From Lota lota (lineage: Eukaryota; Chordata; Actinopteri; Gadiformes; Lotidae), in the NCBI GenBank assembly GCA_026745465.1, contig JACYXH010000583.1, positions 62,001 to 126,000 of the forward strand: a stretch of 64,000 nt of DNA, in the 5' to 3' direction. Below, piece by piece: positions 43,701 through 56,200 of the stretch. The notes below the pieces were generated by a model. It did not search any database and was not told the DNA's origin. It saw nothing but the letters and a program-made list of their open reading frames with translations. A program made the translations under genes and the position numbers. Each line of letters starts with the position of its first letter. The first letter of the stretch is position 1.

Positions 43701-46700
43701 AATAAGAACAGGAAGCGGAAACCAAAGAAGCCCCGGGCACCGTATCGCTTTTATTTCCGGTCCGCGATCATACCACTCATGGCACCTATAATTAACCAAT
43801 TAAAGTAGGGGAGAAGCATAGGGCATAGTGGGAGCGCATAACAATACTGCAGATCAACAGCAGAATAACTCAGTGGAAGAGATGCAACACTATCTTGTTA
43901 TTTCAGCATAGCAAGTCACTTTCCACTGATACACTATCATTAATACTATCATTAGACCAATCATGTTGCTGTTGAAATAACTAAATAATCCTGAACATTT
44001 TGAATCTGTAACATGCAGTCCTTGACACGACCAGCTTCTCCAACCACAAGTAATGAAACCACTAAGTATCATGAATTAGATCATTTTACAGGAAATATTT
44101 ATATGTTTCCACTGATGTCACCATCCACTAACTGAAGTCTCCTGTTGTTTTCTAATTTAGGATCTGCTGCTGTCGAGTGCCAACATAAAATCAAGTCTCA
44201 TTTGAAAGAGAAGTTCAGGTGTGTGTTTGAGGGAATCCCTAAAGCAGGACAGCCAACAGATCTGAATGACTTCTACACAGAGCTCTTCATCACAGAGAGA
44301 GGCAGTGGAGAGGTCAACAAGGAACATGAGGTCAGACTGATTGAAAAAGCTTCCAGGAAATCAGCCAAGGAGCAAACACCAATCAAATGTGAAGACATAT
44401 TTAAACCCTTACCTGGACAAGCTCAATCAATAAGAACAATAATGACAACTGGAGTGGCCGGCATTGGTAAAACCGTCTTAACACACAAGTTCACTCTGGA
44501 CTGGGCTGAAGGCAAAGCTAACCACGACATACACTTCACATTTCTCTTCACTTTCAGAGAGCTGAATTTACTGAAAGGGAAAGAGTTTAGCTTGGTGGAA
44601 CTTCTTCATCACTTCTTTATTGAGACCAAAGAAGCAGGAATCAGCAGATACGACCGGTTCCAAGTTGTCTTCATCCTGGATGGTCTGGATGAGTGTCGAC
44701 TTCCTCTGGACTTCCAGAACAACCCGATCTGGACTGATGTCACAGAGTCAACCTCGGTGGACGTGCTGCTGACAAACCTCATCAGGGGCAACCTGCTTCC
44801 CTCTGCTCGCATCTGGATAACCACACGCCCTGCAGCAGCCAATCAGATCCCAGCTGAGTGTGTTGACATGGTGACAGAGGTGAGAGGGTTCACTGACCCA
44901 CAGAAGGAGGAGTTCTTCAGGAAGAGATTCAGAGAGGTGACGCTGGCCAGCAAAATCATCTCCCACGTCAAGAAATCACGTAGCCTCCACATCATGTGTC
45001 ACATCCCAGTCTTCTGTTGGATCACTGCTACAGTTCTGGAGGACTTCTTCAAAACATCCCAGGGAGGAGAAAAGATGCCCAATACCGTGACTCAGATGTA
45101 CATCCACTTCCTGAGGGTTCAGTACATACAGGGGGACAGGAAGTATTATGGGAGAGCTGAAACAGATCAACACTGGAGTCCAGAGAGCAGGGAGATCATT
45201 GTTTCTCTGGGAAAACTGGCTTTTAACCAGCTGGAGAATGGCAACCTGATCTTCTACAAGGCAGACCTGGAAGAGTGTGGCATCGATATCAGAGCAGCCT
45301 CAGAGTACACAGGAGTGTTCACCCAGATCTTTAAAGAGGAGTATGGTCTGTACCAGGACAAGGTGTTCTGCTTTGTCCATCTGAGCATCCAAGAGTTTCT
45401 GGCTGCCGTTTATGTCTTTCTCTCCTTCATCGACACTGGTGTCAATCTGCTCTCAGGACAATCACAATCAAGGTTGTCTATTCTGTTTAGGAAGAAACCC
45501 AAACTCTACCAGAGTGCTGTGGACAAGGCCTTACAGAGTAAGAACGGACACCTGGACTTGTTCCTCCGCTTCCTCCTTGGCCTCTCTCTGGAGACCAATC
45601 AGATTCTCCTACGAGGACTGCTGGGACAGACAGGAAATAGCTCATGGACCAATGAGAAAACAATGTCTTACATCAAGAAGAAGATAAATGGAGATCTCTC
45701 TCCAGAGAGAAGCATCAATCTGTTCCACTGTCTGAATGAGCTGAATGACCATTCTCTAGTGGAGGAGATCCAACAGTACCTGACATCAGGAAGTCTCTCC
45801 ACAGAATATCTCTCCGCTGCTCAGTGGTCAGCTCTGGTCTTCATCTTACTGTCATCAGAAGAGGAGCTGGATGTGTTTGACCTGAAGAAATACTCTGCTT
45901 CAGAGGAGGGTCTTCTGAGGCTGCTGCCAGTGGTCAAAGCCTCCAAAACATCTCTGTAGGTTCACTCATAACAAGTATTACAATACACAATACAATATGC
46001 ATAATAATATAACATAAAAGTTATAATAATATACAAAACAAATATGTAGGTGTACTAATATCATCTATTACAATACAAACAATACAATATACCTAATACT
46101 ATGATTTAAAAGTCATATTAACATACAAAACATGTCTTTAGGTTCACTAATAACATGTATTACATAACACACAACACAATATACATAATACTAGAATATA
46201 AGTTACAATAAAATATACAACACATCTCTGTAGGTTCACTCATAACATGTATACCAATACACAGAACACAATATGCATACTACTAGAATATGAAAGTACA
46301 ATTGAGAATATATTTTTTACATTTTCCACCCGATACATAATTAACATGTATAGATCTAATGATTTAGCAAATGTATGTTAAACTAATAAACAAATATGAT
46401 TAGGCTACAGAAAAATATTGTTATATTGTGTAACCAGGCTGAAGAGACAAACTCATAATTTATTATGAAATAATAAATGAGGAAAGCCAAGACTTAATAA
46501 TAATAGTTTATAATAGTTATATTCAGCTGTATTCAAATATATAGCTATGCGTATAAATAAGTTACTGTTGAAATGTAGGATACATTAATAATTATACATT
46601 CGTTATTAATAAAAGTTAACTCACTATTTTAAAACATTTTAACCTTGTTCAGTACATTTGGTTATATGGACTCTAATTGGGTTTAACCAATAGGAAGAGT

Positions 46701-48783
46701 TGATATAGAGACTTCCGGGTCATTTGGGGAAGGGTGAGAGGTCACGAGCGAGCGGGAAAAAGGAGAGAGAGGGAAGAGACGAGGACAAAAGAGGAGAGTA
46801 CTTTATTCTTTGTAGAGATCGGCCAGCTAAATTATATTTAAACATTTACTTATTAGTTGTTTGACGGTTAAATGAGGACTGGAGAGAGAGTATTTGGGGA
46901 TTGTTTTATTCGTGTTTCTGTTCGTGTCGGGGATGTTTTGGTCGTTTGGTGTAAAGCTAGCTTGGTTTGCTAACCGCCTTAGCATCCTCTGAACGGGATA
47001 TAAATCATCAGAGTAGCGCACGAGGATAGTCCACAGCAGGGGGTCAGGTAGCGCGCGGTTCCCCTGACGAAGATCATCCCGGGATTCCAGTTTCTTCATC
47101 CGTCGTCTCCTCTCCCTATAACGGTACCGGGACTTTGTTTTGCTCACGTTAAGAGCGAACAGTCTATCGTGTTGCGACACCGAGCCGTACAGGCCTGCAA
47201 CGTTTATGGCGTTATATCACTGACAAAAACAACTAACACATCCGTGCACACTAATCATTATTGTAAACACTAACTGCACTCGCGCTCAGTAGTTCTCTGA
47301 TCGCGAGAGCAATGATAAAGCCTGTGAGGAAGAAACGATTCATTGAGCGCGCACGTAAAGTGAAGCAGCGCGCAACTGACGCCCCCGTGCGCACAAATGA
47401 TGTATTTGCTCTCGTGCTCGCACACAATATACATAATGTTGGAATGTAACTTCTAATAATATACAAACATCTCTGTATATGTACTGATACCATGTATTAC
47501 AATACAATACATAATATAATATACATAAAAGTACAATAAAAAGTAATTTGATTAAACAACCATTTTTAAATACTACAAAACAACTTCAATATTAAACATT
47601 TTACACTCAATATTGAATAAACATTTAAGGATCTGATGTATTGACTAGTAAATGTTAGTTAAATTAATAAAATATTTCAACACAAGTCCTTCATTATGTT
47701 AAAAGTAAAAGCTAAGTTATTTAAACACAGGTCCTAACATGTTGTGTTTATTTTGTGTGAAGGCTGAATGGCTGTCATCTGTCAGAGAGATGCTGTGAAG
47801 CTCTGGCCTCAGTTCTCAGCTCCAACTCCTCTAGTCTGAGAGAGCTGGACCTGAGTACCAATGATGTGCAGGATTCAGGAGTGAAGCTGCTCTCTGCTGG
47901 ACTGGGGAGTCCACACTGTACACTGGAAACTCTCAGGTCAGTTATCAGCCTCTTCTTCAAACTGTGTCTTTGGGCTTGTTTAATATGTAAGGGATGATCC
48001 ACGACTAGGTGGGCTGTTATGGAAAAATAACTATTATGGTTAGGGTTAGGGGTTGATGTCCTGTTAACTGCTAGTATGTTATGTATGTTATATGTTATGT
48101 AACTCTGGCCAGCTGATGTGAGGGTTAGGGTTAGGGGTTGCTGTCCTGTTAACTGCTAGTATGTTATGTATGTTATATGTTATGTAACTCTGGCCAGCTG
48201 ATGTGAGGGTTAGGGGTTGCTGTCCTGCTAACTGCTAGTATGTTATGTATGTTATATGTTATGTAACTGGCCAGATGATGTGAGGGTTAGGGTTAGCTGT
48301 CCTGTTAACTGCTAGTATGTTATGTATGTTATATGTTATGTAACTCTGGCCAGCTGATGTGAGGGTTAGGGTTAGGGGTTGATGTCCTGTTAACTGTTAG
48401 TATGTTATGTATGTTATATGTTATGTAACTCTGGCCAGCTGATGTGAGGGTTAGGGTTAGGGGTTGCTGTCCTGTTAACTGCTAGTATGTTATGTATGTT
48501 ATATGTTATGTAACTCTGGCCAGCTGATGTGAGGGTTAGGGTTAGGGGTTGCTGTCCTGTTAACTGCTAGTATGTTATGTATGTTATATGTTATGTAACT
48601 CTGGCCAGCTGATGTGAGGGTTAGGGGTTGCTGTCCTGTTAACTGCTAGTATGTTATATATGTTATATGTTATGTAACTCTGGCCAGCTGACACTGACCG
48701 AACCTTATCTCATTCGAGTTGTAGTGATTGAGAAAGGAGAATTTGTTTAAGATCCTGTTTCGCATCCAAGTGAAGGAAAAATA

Positions 48784-48821
<38 letters not shown>

Positions 48822-51407
48822 GTTGTCTGGCTGCCTGGTCACACAGGAAGGCTGTGCTTCTCTGGCCTCAGCTCTGAGCTCCAACCCCTCCCATCTGAGA
48901 GAGCTGGACCTGAGCTACAATCACCCAGGAGACTCAGGAGTTACGCTGCTCTCTGCTGGACTGGAGGATCCACGCTGGAGACTGGACACTCTCAGGTATG
49001 GAGAGGACAGCTCACCACTCAGGGACAATGTCTCCTACAAGGATTCAACCAGCTGCTAGATGAAGTGGTTTGAAAACACAGCTGGAACTCATGTTGTGTA
49101 GAAAGTGATGAGACAGCAGATGATGAAGGTGAATGTTTCAACATGCTGCTCTCACTTTGTTTCCCCCCCAGGGTGGAGCACGGTGGAGTGTGGAGGCTGA
49201 AACCAGCTCTAAAGAAGTGTAAGTGTTTAGTTAGATTCATCACAACACACACTAACTATTGAGATGGAAAGTCCATCCACACAGCAGGAGGTGACGTCCG
49301 TTCATTCAGATGTGTACTTGTGTTTACGTATGTATAGCTATGTTTCTGTGTGTTTATGTATGTCTAGTATGTATGTGTATGTATGAGTACATGTCTATGT
49401 ATATATAGTATGTACGTGTATGTATGAGTACATGTCTATGTATATATAGTATGTACGTGTATGTATGAGTACATGTCTATGTATATATAGTATGTACGTG
49501 TATGTATGAGTACATGTCTATGTATATATAGTATGTACGTGTATGTATGAGTACATGTCTATGTATATATAGTATGTACGTGTATGTATGAGTACATGTC
49601 TATGTATATATAGTATGTACGTGTATGTATGAGTACATGGCTATGTATATATAGTATGTATGAGTACATGTCTATGTATATATAGTATGTATGATTACAT
49701 GTCTATGTGTATATATATAGTATGTATAAGTACATGTCTATGTATATATAGTATGTAAGTGTATGTATGAGTACATGTCTACGTATATATAGTATGTATG
49801 AGTACATGTCTATGTATATATAGTATGTACGTGTATGTATGAGTACATGTCTATGTATATATAGTATGTATAATTACATGTCTGTATATATAGTATGTAC
49901 GTGTATGTATGAGTACATGTCTATGTATATATAGTATGTACGTGTATGTATGAGTACATGTCTATGTATATATAGTATGTACGTGTATGTATGAGTACAT
50001 GTCTATGTATATATAGTATGTATGAGTACATGTCTATGTATATATAGTATGTACGTGTATGTATGAGTACATGTCTATGTATATATAGTATGTATGTGTA
50101 TGTATGAGTACATGTCTATGTATATATAGTATGTATGAGTACATGTCTATGTATATATAGTATGTATGAGTACATGTCTATGTATATATAGTATGTACGT
50201 GTATGTATGAGTACATGTCTATGTATATATAGTATGTACGTGTATGTATGAGTACATGTCTATGTATATATAGTATGTATGAACCAGTTCTATGGCTCCA
50301 ACAGTTAATTTCCAGCCTGTATGTGAGCTCAGCTTGTTCAGTCTGTTGTTCACACAGGTGTCCCTTTGAAGGTTGAGTGCAATGTATGTGGATTGGGAAA
50401 TCTAACAGTTTAATATCTTGAAAGATATTACAAGTATTGCTTAGATATTTCATATGCGTAATTAGCTCATTATGCTGAACATGTTAACGTATAATATGTG
50501 TATGTAGTGTAAATATTGAGGGAGTAAATACAGTTTATACATCTTCCTTGGTTTCAATGTTTTGACTGGGACAGCCACTCACACACACATAGGATTTGCT
50601 GTTAACTTTAACTTTAATTATCTTAAAAACAACGTGTACTATTACTATACTAAATATACAGCACGATTCCACTATAGTACTTATTTTTATAGTATCATAT
50701 TATATATTTCTTGTCTTTCTATGTTAGTTTGTAGAGTAGATGGCACCTGGTAAAGGACAGGAACAAGAAGTTTGCAAGAGAACAGTACTAGTGATGATGA
50801 TGATGATGAAGAATGGTTCAGCAGCTAATCATGTGTTGCTCTCCCATCAGATGCCTGTGAACTCACACTGGACCCAAACACAGCCCACAGAGAAGTCTCT
50901 CTGTCTGAGGACAACAGAAAGGTGACGCGGGTTAGAGAGGATCAGTCGTATCCTGATCACCCAGAGAGATTTGACTCCTATCCCCAGGTGTTGTGTAGAG
51001 AGGGTCTGACTGGCTGCTGTTACTGGGAGGTAGAGTGGGAAGGAGGTGTTGATATAGGAGTGACATACAGAGGAATCACAAGGAGAGGATTGGGTGGGGA
51101 CAGCAGCCTTGGAGGGAACAACAAGTCCTGGAGTCTTTATTGTGATGATGTTGATGTTAGTTACTCTGCCTGGTACAACGGTAGTGAAACAGACATACGT
51201 CTCCCCCCCGCTGGCTCTAACAGAGTAGGAGTGTATCTGGACCGGCCTGCTGGCACTCTGTCCTTCTACAGAGTGTCCCCAGATGTAGGAGGGTCCTCAG
51301 ACACACTGACACACATCCACACCTTCCAGTCCACCTTCACCCAGGAGGACCTCCTCCCTGGGTTTGTGTTAGGGGGTGGTGCCTCAGTGTCTCTGTGTCG
51401 GTTGTAG
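38719..51407 (+). CDS. NLR gene 2: NLRC3-like FISNA-NACHT-LRR-B30.2 protein
   Basis: Paralogue of gene 1 on the opposite strand. Coding exons: 38719-38801, 38918-39034, 39108-39224, 40494-40610, 41110-41179, 41365-41587, 44161-45955, 47763-47936, 48822-48995, 49172-49218, 50851-51407. Splice sites and phases agree throughout; the sum is 3474 nt (1157 aa plus stop). Parts: leader, three 39-aa repeats, helical death-fold-like exon, FISNA-NACHT with intact Walker A and B, two LRR exons, linker, PRY-SPRY ending ASVSLCRL. It has one more N-terminal repeat and three fewer LRRs than gene 1. Expected role: cytosolic sensing, with nucleotide-driven oligomerisation. The ORF looks intact; joins were made by eye. 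Confidence 0.85.
38918..39034 (+). CDS. NLR2 N-terminal repeat exon 1
   Basis: [20 protein letters not shown] ... [11 protein letters not shown]; donor GTAAGG. Confidence 0.85.
39108..39224 (+). CDS. NLR2 N-terminal repeat exon 2
   Basis: [20 protein letters not shown] ... [11 protein letters not shown]; acceptor TTTCTAG, donor GTAGGA. Confidence 0.85.
39225..40493 (+). other. NLR2 intron with second intron module
   Basis: 39575-39905 repeats 37890-38295. 39905-40440 is AT-rich with no gene. Confidence 0.6.
40494..40610 (+). CDS. NLR2 N-terminal repeat exon 3
   Basis: Same end as repeat 2 ([11 protein letters not shown]) but the upstream flank of repeat 1 (GTTGAAG acceptor), so it looks like a recombinant of the two. 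Confidence 0.85.
40697..40745. repeat. (GT)n microsatellite
   Basis: GT run in an NLR2 intron. Confidence 0.95.
41110..41179 (+). CDS. NLR2 70-bp linker exon
   Basis: [19 protein letters not shown] and TELIK; borders as in gene 1. Confidence 0.8.
41365..41587 (+). CDS. NLR2 helical death-fold-like exon (223 bp)
   Basis: [19 protein letters not shown] ... [17 protein letters not shown]; two codons shorter than gene 1, frame kept. Confidence 0.85.
41680..41915. repeat. 47-bp minisatellite, about 5 copies
   Basis: Reverse-oriented counterpart of 20880-21255; fewer copies than in gene 1. Confidence 0.9.
41916..43500 (-). mobile_element. LTR-like repeat with internal tandem duplication (fossil)
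   Basis: Begins TGTCGTGGACAAAACAC, the reverse complement of the right end of 19843-20879, so it is the same insertion as in gene 1. About 655 bp inside it are present twice (roughly 42190-42842 and 42843-43500), which gene 1 lacks. Confidence 0.5.
43501..44160 (+). other. NLR2 intron before NACHT exon
   Basis: Similar to 18960-19450 of gene 1 (inverted). No gene. Confidence 0.5.
44161..45955 (+). CDS. NLR2 FISNA-NACHT exon (1795 bp)
   Basis: Borders AATTTAG and CT/GTAGGT. FISNA start [20 protein letters not shown], Walker A GVAGIGKT, Walker [10 protein letters not shown]. The largest difference from gene 1 is the loop after [10 protein letters not shown] ([19 protein letters not shown] here versus [16 protein letters not shown]), 3 aa longer. 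No internal stop. Confidence 0.95.
45945..46265. repeat. Degenerate minisatellite copying the NACHT splice donor
   Basis: Four units of about 80-90 bp, each with a version of ACATCTCTGTAGGTTCAC: the end of the NACHT exon and its donor, then decoys near 46047, 46135 and 46226. Confidence 0.8.
46266..46826. other. NLR2 intron, AT-rich then purine-rich
   Basis: Counterpart of 16467-16860. A GAGAGGTCACGAGCGAGCGG stretch at 46734 begins the CpG-rich module, read here in the NLR sense. Confidence 0.5.
46827..47099 (-). CDS. Conserved unknown basic ORF (copy 3 of 3)
   Basis: 90 aa from ATG at 47099: [19 protein letters not shown] ... [10 protein letters not shown], then a longer tail. Again antisense to the NLR and downstream of the small hydrophobic ORF. 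Not recognised. Confidence 0.3.
   Translation of the reverse strand: MKKLESRDDLRQGNRALPDPLLWTILVRYSDDLYPVQRMLRRLANQASFTPNDQNIPDTNRNTNKTIPKYSLSSPHLTVKQLISKCLNII
47251..47343 (-). CDS. Small conserved ORF, signal-peptide-like (copy 4)
   Basis: 30 aa, [18 protein letters not shown] ... SVYNND. Same order relative to the basic ORF as in gene 1 introns. Confidence 0.3.
   Translation of the reverse strand: MNRFFLTGFIIALAIRELLSASAVSVYNND
47763..47936 (+). CDS. NLR2 LRR exon 1 (174 bp)
   Basis: [18 protein letters not shown] and [19 protein letters not shown]; the only copy of this exon type in gene 2, against four in gene 1. Confidence 0.9.
48035..48690. repeat. 79/85-bp telomere-like minisatellite, about 8 copies
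   Basis: Inverted counterpart of 9411-9980 with GGGTTAGGGTTAGGGG pieces; length changes in 6-bp steps. Confidence 0.95.
48785..48820. repeat. (GT)n at LRR acceptor
   Basis: GT run ending in GCAG, forming the acceptor of the next exon. Confidence 0.95.
48822..48995 (+). CDS. NLR2 last LRR exon (174 bp)
   Basis: [18 protein letters not shown] and [19 protein letters not shown]; nearly identical to 8902-9075. Confidence 0.9.
49172..49218 (+). CDS. NLR2 47-bp linker exon
   Basis: (R)[15 protein letters not shown], splitting Tyr with the B30.2 exon; acceptor CCCCAG, donor GTAAG. Confidence 0.8.
49370..50282. repeat. 31/41-bp minisatellite, expanded
   Basis: Inverted counterpart of 8030-8520, about twice as long; unit CATGTCTATGTATATATAGT with variable spacers. 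Confidence 0.95.
50851..51407 (+). CDS. NLR2 last exon: B30.2 (PRY-SPRY) domain
   Basis: From CTCCCATCAG acceptor: [55 protein letters not shown], ending ASVSLCRL. Variable stretch [19 protein letters not shown] differs strongly from the other two copies. Confidence 0.9.
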
Positions 51408-51417
51408 TAAAAAAGAA

Positions 51418-51640
51418 CACGCGGGCGGACATGCGCACACACACACAAACGCATAGTACACACACACACACACACACACATAGTGCACACACACACATTG
51501 TACATATACACACACACACACAAACGCATAGTACACACACACGCATAGTACATATACACGCATAGTACATATACACGCATAGCACGCACGCACACACACA
51601 CAGTACACATACAGTACACGCACACAGTACACACAAAAAC
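51418..51640. repeat. CA-rich tract 3' of NLR2 B30.2 exon
   Basis: Counterpart of 6661-6945. Confidence 0.9.
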
Positions 51641-52716
51641 TAAAACAAATTTGTTGCAAACATATAAATACACGCAGAGGTTATATTTACTCTTTCATGT
51701 TCTTCAGTAACTTTTTGAATCGATTACTTTTAAGAGTAGTTTTATTGTAACATACTTTTCACTCTTACTCAAGTCTGAGAGAGAGAGATATCTTGTGTCT
51801 GTATTTGCCTTCATTCATGTTATTTTGTAAAGATTGAATATGTTATTGTGTGTTTCATTTGAAGGGATACATGCCATTTTATATGTTGTTAATGTCTATT
51901 AGACAAGCATATATACAATGTAATATTTGTCTATTTACGTTCATCTTGCTCTGCTTATTACAACAATAAATCATTTGGTTTGAAATAACTCACTACTTGA
52001 GTAGTCTTTTCACTACATACTTTCTTACTCTTCCTCAAGTCATTATCTGATGAATACTTTTACTCATGTGAAATTGTTTTGAATATTGTTGAGCCAATCT
52101 CAATATTGTGTTATGTAGTGTAGGCCTATTCTATATTTGAGAGGATCAATTGTATGAGAGGGACATGAAATGACCTTCAATGTGATTTAAAACTGCCACG
52201 ATCGTCTCAACACATAAATCAATGGTGATGACGTAGGGTTCATGTTTTTCAGGTCAGCCAGTTGCACTGACGTCATCTAACCAGCAGATGGTGCTACGGT
52301 GCACCTTTTTCTAGTGTTTCAAAACGGACCTTATATCAAATCCATTGGTTTATTATTCTCAAGACGTTTAAATGATTCATGTTTCATATATCTTCATTGT
52401 CCACGTTACTAGCTAGAGTTGAATGAAACCTTAGCTGTGTAACGGACTGCTGTGTTGGTGGTTAAACTTTTATTTATTAATTAATTTATTTATTTATTTA
52501 TTTATATCGTGGTGATCATCGTTTTTTGTCTATATTGATGCAACACACACACACACACACACTTTGTCTTTATTCAAATCAGTAAAGTGTACAAACATTG
52601 TAACATGTTATTCAGTATTCATCAACTTAAAATTAAAGAAATAGACTATTATTACTGTGTTATCAAAATGGATCCTTTAAACATTTCGACATGAATGCAA
52701 CTGTTGATGTTATAGC
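51641..52716 (+). other. 3' flank of NLR gene 2
   Basis: Shares blocks with 5690-6660 and 58660-59040. Positions 52340-52530 match the flank interrupted by the solo LTR at 26671. A CA run lies at 52543-52562. Confidence 0.6.
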
Positions 52717-53233
52717 TGTTATGGTACAGAGCTAGGACCCAAACGCGAGACACCAAGACAGAGATGGAGTGGGGTCGAAAGGGATTTATTTACAGCAAAA
52801 GACAAGGGCTAGGCAGGTGGATAGTGGGTCGATGAATGTAGACAGGCGAGTGGTCCTTTAGCAGGGAAGGTAGACAGACGAGTGAAGGCTGGAGTCGGGA
52901 TGGAACCCGGAGGACTAGAGGAGAAGGACACGCGGGTTAGACAGGCAAGGACTGGGTAACTAGAACTAGAACTAGAACTAGGACTAGAACTAGAACTAAA
53001 ACTAAGCTAAGCTAAGCTATCACTAGAACACTGGAACGAGGTACTGACTTAGTAAAGTGTAACGACGAACTGGCGCCGGCTGCTTGATGAGGCGGGAAGA
53101 AGTAGGGTGCGTTGATTGTAGACCGGTGTGTAGAGCGGAGTGCACGAGGGTAGTTGGTGACGGAAAGGTAAACAAAGGCACATGGGGAAGTGACAGCCGG
53201 CGCCACTAGGTGGTGGCAGAGGGTCTCGTTACA
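52717..53233 (-). repeat. Gypsy 3' LTR (517 bp)
   Basis: Pairs with 57135-57645. The polypurine tract is adjacent at 53234-53247 (read on the minus strand). Confidence 0.92.
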
Positions 53234-56200
53234 GTACCCCCCCCTCTACGACCGCCTCCAGGCGGACGAACGGGGTGAGAGGGGTGCTGCCGATGAAAGT
53301 CCCGAATAAGGGAGGCGTCCAGGATACGACTCCGCGGAACCCAGGACCGCTCCTCAGGTCCGTAGCCTTCCCAGTCCACCAGGTACTGGAAACCTCGGCC
53401 GCGACGACGCACGTCGAGGAGGCGTCTGACTGTGTACGCCGGATGGTCGTCGATCAGCCGAGGGGGAAGTTGGCGCAGGGGACGGAGGAGACAGTGGACT
53501 AGAGGAGACGGGCTTCAGCTGGGAGACGTGGAAGGTGGGGTGAATGCGGAGAGTAGGGGGGAGCTTGAGGCGGACGGCACAAGGGTTGATCAGGGACTCA
53601 ACCTCAAACGGTCCGACAAACCGGGGGGAGAGTTTCTGGGCAGAACCCTTTAAAGGAAGGTCCTTGGACCGGAGCCAGACCTTGTCACCGGGGGAGTACT
53701 GCGGGGCCGGTTGTCGGTGCTTGTTCGCCTGGTGTTGAGAGCGGGAGGATGCACGGAGAAGTGCGGAACGAGCATGCTTCCAGGTGCGCTGGCAGCGGCG
53801 TAGGTGAGCCTGAACGGAGGGAACAGCGATCTCAGCTTCCAAAGCAGGGAACAGGGGCGGTTGGTAGCCGAGAGAGCACATGAACGGGGACAGACCAGTA
53901 GATGCATTGATGAGGGTGTTGTGGGCGTACTCAACCCAGGGAAGTTGAGTACTCCAGGACGATGAGTTGGTGCTGGTCACGCAGCGGAGTGCGGCTTCCA
54001 TTTCCTGGTTCGCCCTTTCGGACTGCCCGTTGGTCTGTGGGTGGTAGCCGGAGGAAAGACTGACCGTGGTTCCCAGAGCCGCACAGAACGCACGCCAGAC
54101 CTGGGAGATAAACTGCGGACCCCGGTCCGACACAATGTCCAACGGAATGCCATGGAGACGGAACACATGTGAAACCAAAAGGTCCGCGGTCTCTCTGGCG
54201 GAGGGGAGCTTAGGGAGCGCAATGAAGTGCGCAGCCTTGGAAAAACGATCAACGACCGTGAGGACGGTGGTGTTACCATCAGAAGGGGGAAGGCCGGTGA
54301 CAAAATCCAAGGCAACGTGGGACCATGGACGACTGGGGATAGGCAGGGGTCGGAGCAAACCGGAACGTGGTTGGGTTGATGTCTTGCTACGGGCACAGAC
54401 GGCACACGCTGCGACGAAAGCCCGGACGTCAGCGTCCATGGCGGGCCACCAGAACCGCCGACGGACGAAATCTAGGGTTCGCGTTATGCCTGGGTGACAG
54501 GTGAGTCTCGAGGAGTGTGCCCAGGTGAGCACCTTGGACCTCACCACTTCCGGAACGAACAGCCGGTTGGGCGGGCCAGAGCCGGGGTCTGGGTGTTGTC
54601 GCTGGGCCTGGAGAACGGCGGATTCGACCTCCAGAGTGAGCGTAGCGACAAGACAGACAGACGGCAGGATGGGTTCCGGTTCCGTGCAAGTGTCCTCGGG
54701 AGAATGTAAACGGGATAGAGCGTCCGGCTTAACGTTGCGGGAACCAGGTCGGTAGGTTAGGGTGAACCTGAAACGACCGAAGAAAAGCGCCCACCTGGCC
54801 TGCCTGGAGTTGAGTCTCTTGGCCGACTGAATATATTCCAGGTTCCGGTGGTCCGTCCATACAATGAATGGCTGGTCCGCTCCCTCCAGCCAGTGACGAC
54901 ACTCCTCCAGAGCAAGTTTCACCGCCAAGAGCTCGCGGTTGCCGACGTCATAGTTACGCTCAGGCGGGGTCAGCCGGCGCGAGAACAAAGGGTGGAGCTT
55001 GTGGTCCGTGGCGGAACGCTGAGACAGCACCGCCCCCACCCCAGTGTCGGAAGCGTCGACCTCCACGATGAACTGTAGAGTCGGGTCGGGCTGAATGAGG
55101 ATGGGTGCGGACACGAATCGCTCCTTCAGGTTCCGAAAAGAGGACTCCGCCTCCGGCGTCCACTCGAAGAGCCTCTTGGAAGAGGTTAGGGCAGTGAGAG
55201 GGGCAGCGATCTGACCATAGTCCCTGATGAAGCGGCGGTAAAAATTGGCGAAGCCTAGAAACTGCTGAAGCTGTTTCCTGGAGGAAGGCGAGGCCCACTC
55301 AGCTACTGCCGAGACCTTGCATGGATCCATCTTCACCTCCCCCTGGCCGATGATGTAACCCAGGAAGGAGACGGACGGTACATGAAAGTCGCACTTCTCC
55401 GCTTTAACGAAGAGTCTGTTCTCCAGAAGGCGCTGGAGAACCTGCCGTACATGTACCCTGTGCTCCTCCAGGGACCCGGAGAAGATCAAGATGTCATCCA
55501 GGTAAACGAATACTGAGCGGTTAAGCATGTCGCGGAGGACATCGTTAACCAATGCTTGGAAGACCGCAGGAGCGTTGGTGAGACCGAAAGGCATGACTAA
55601 ATACTCAAAGTGGCCCAAGGGAGTGTTGAAGGCCGTCTTCCACTCGTCCCCCTCCCGGATCCGGACCAGATGGTACGCATTGCGCAGGTCCAGTTTTGAG
55701 AATATAGCGGCTCCGTGGAGGGGAACAAAGGCGGAACTAATGAGAGGAAGCGGGTATTTATTTTTTACCGTGATGCTGTTTAATCCACGATAGTCGATGC
55801 AAGGACGGAGGGAGCCGTCCTTCTTGCTGATAAAAAAAAAACCCGCTCCTACCGGGGAAGAGGAGGGACGGATTATCCCAGCGGCGAGGGACTCCTGGAT
55901 GTATTTCTCCATGGACAACCGCTCGGGACGAGAGAGATTAAACAGCCGACCGCTGGGCAAGGGGGTTCCAGGAAGTAGGTCGATGGCGCAGTCGTAAGGA
56001 CGGTGGGGAGGTAACAAGAGAGCGCGGGCCTTGCTAAAAACCTCTCCCAGATCATGGTAGACCGCTGGAATGGAGGAGAGGTCGGGAGGAGAGGGTGGTG
56101 GAAACTCAGAAGTGAGGGAAGGTTGGGCGGAACAAAGACAGTGGGCGAGACAGAAGGGGCTCCAGGAGGAGATCCGATTCTCCTTCCAGTCCATCTGGGG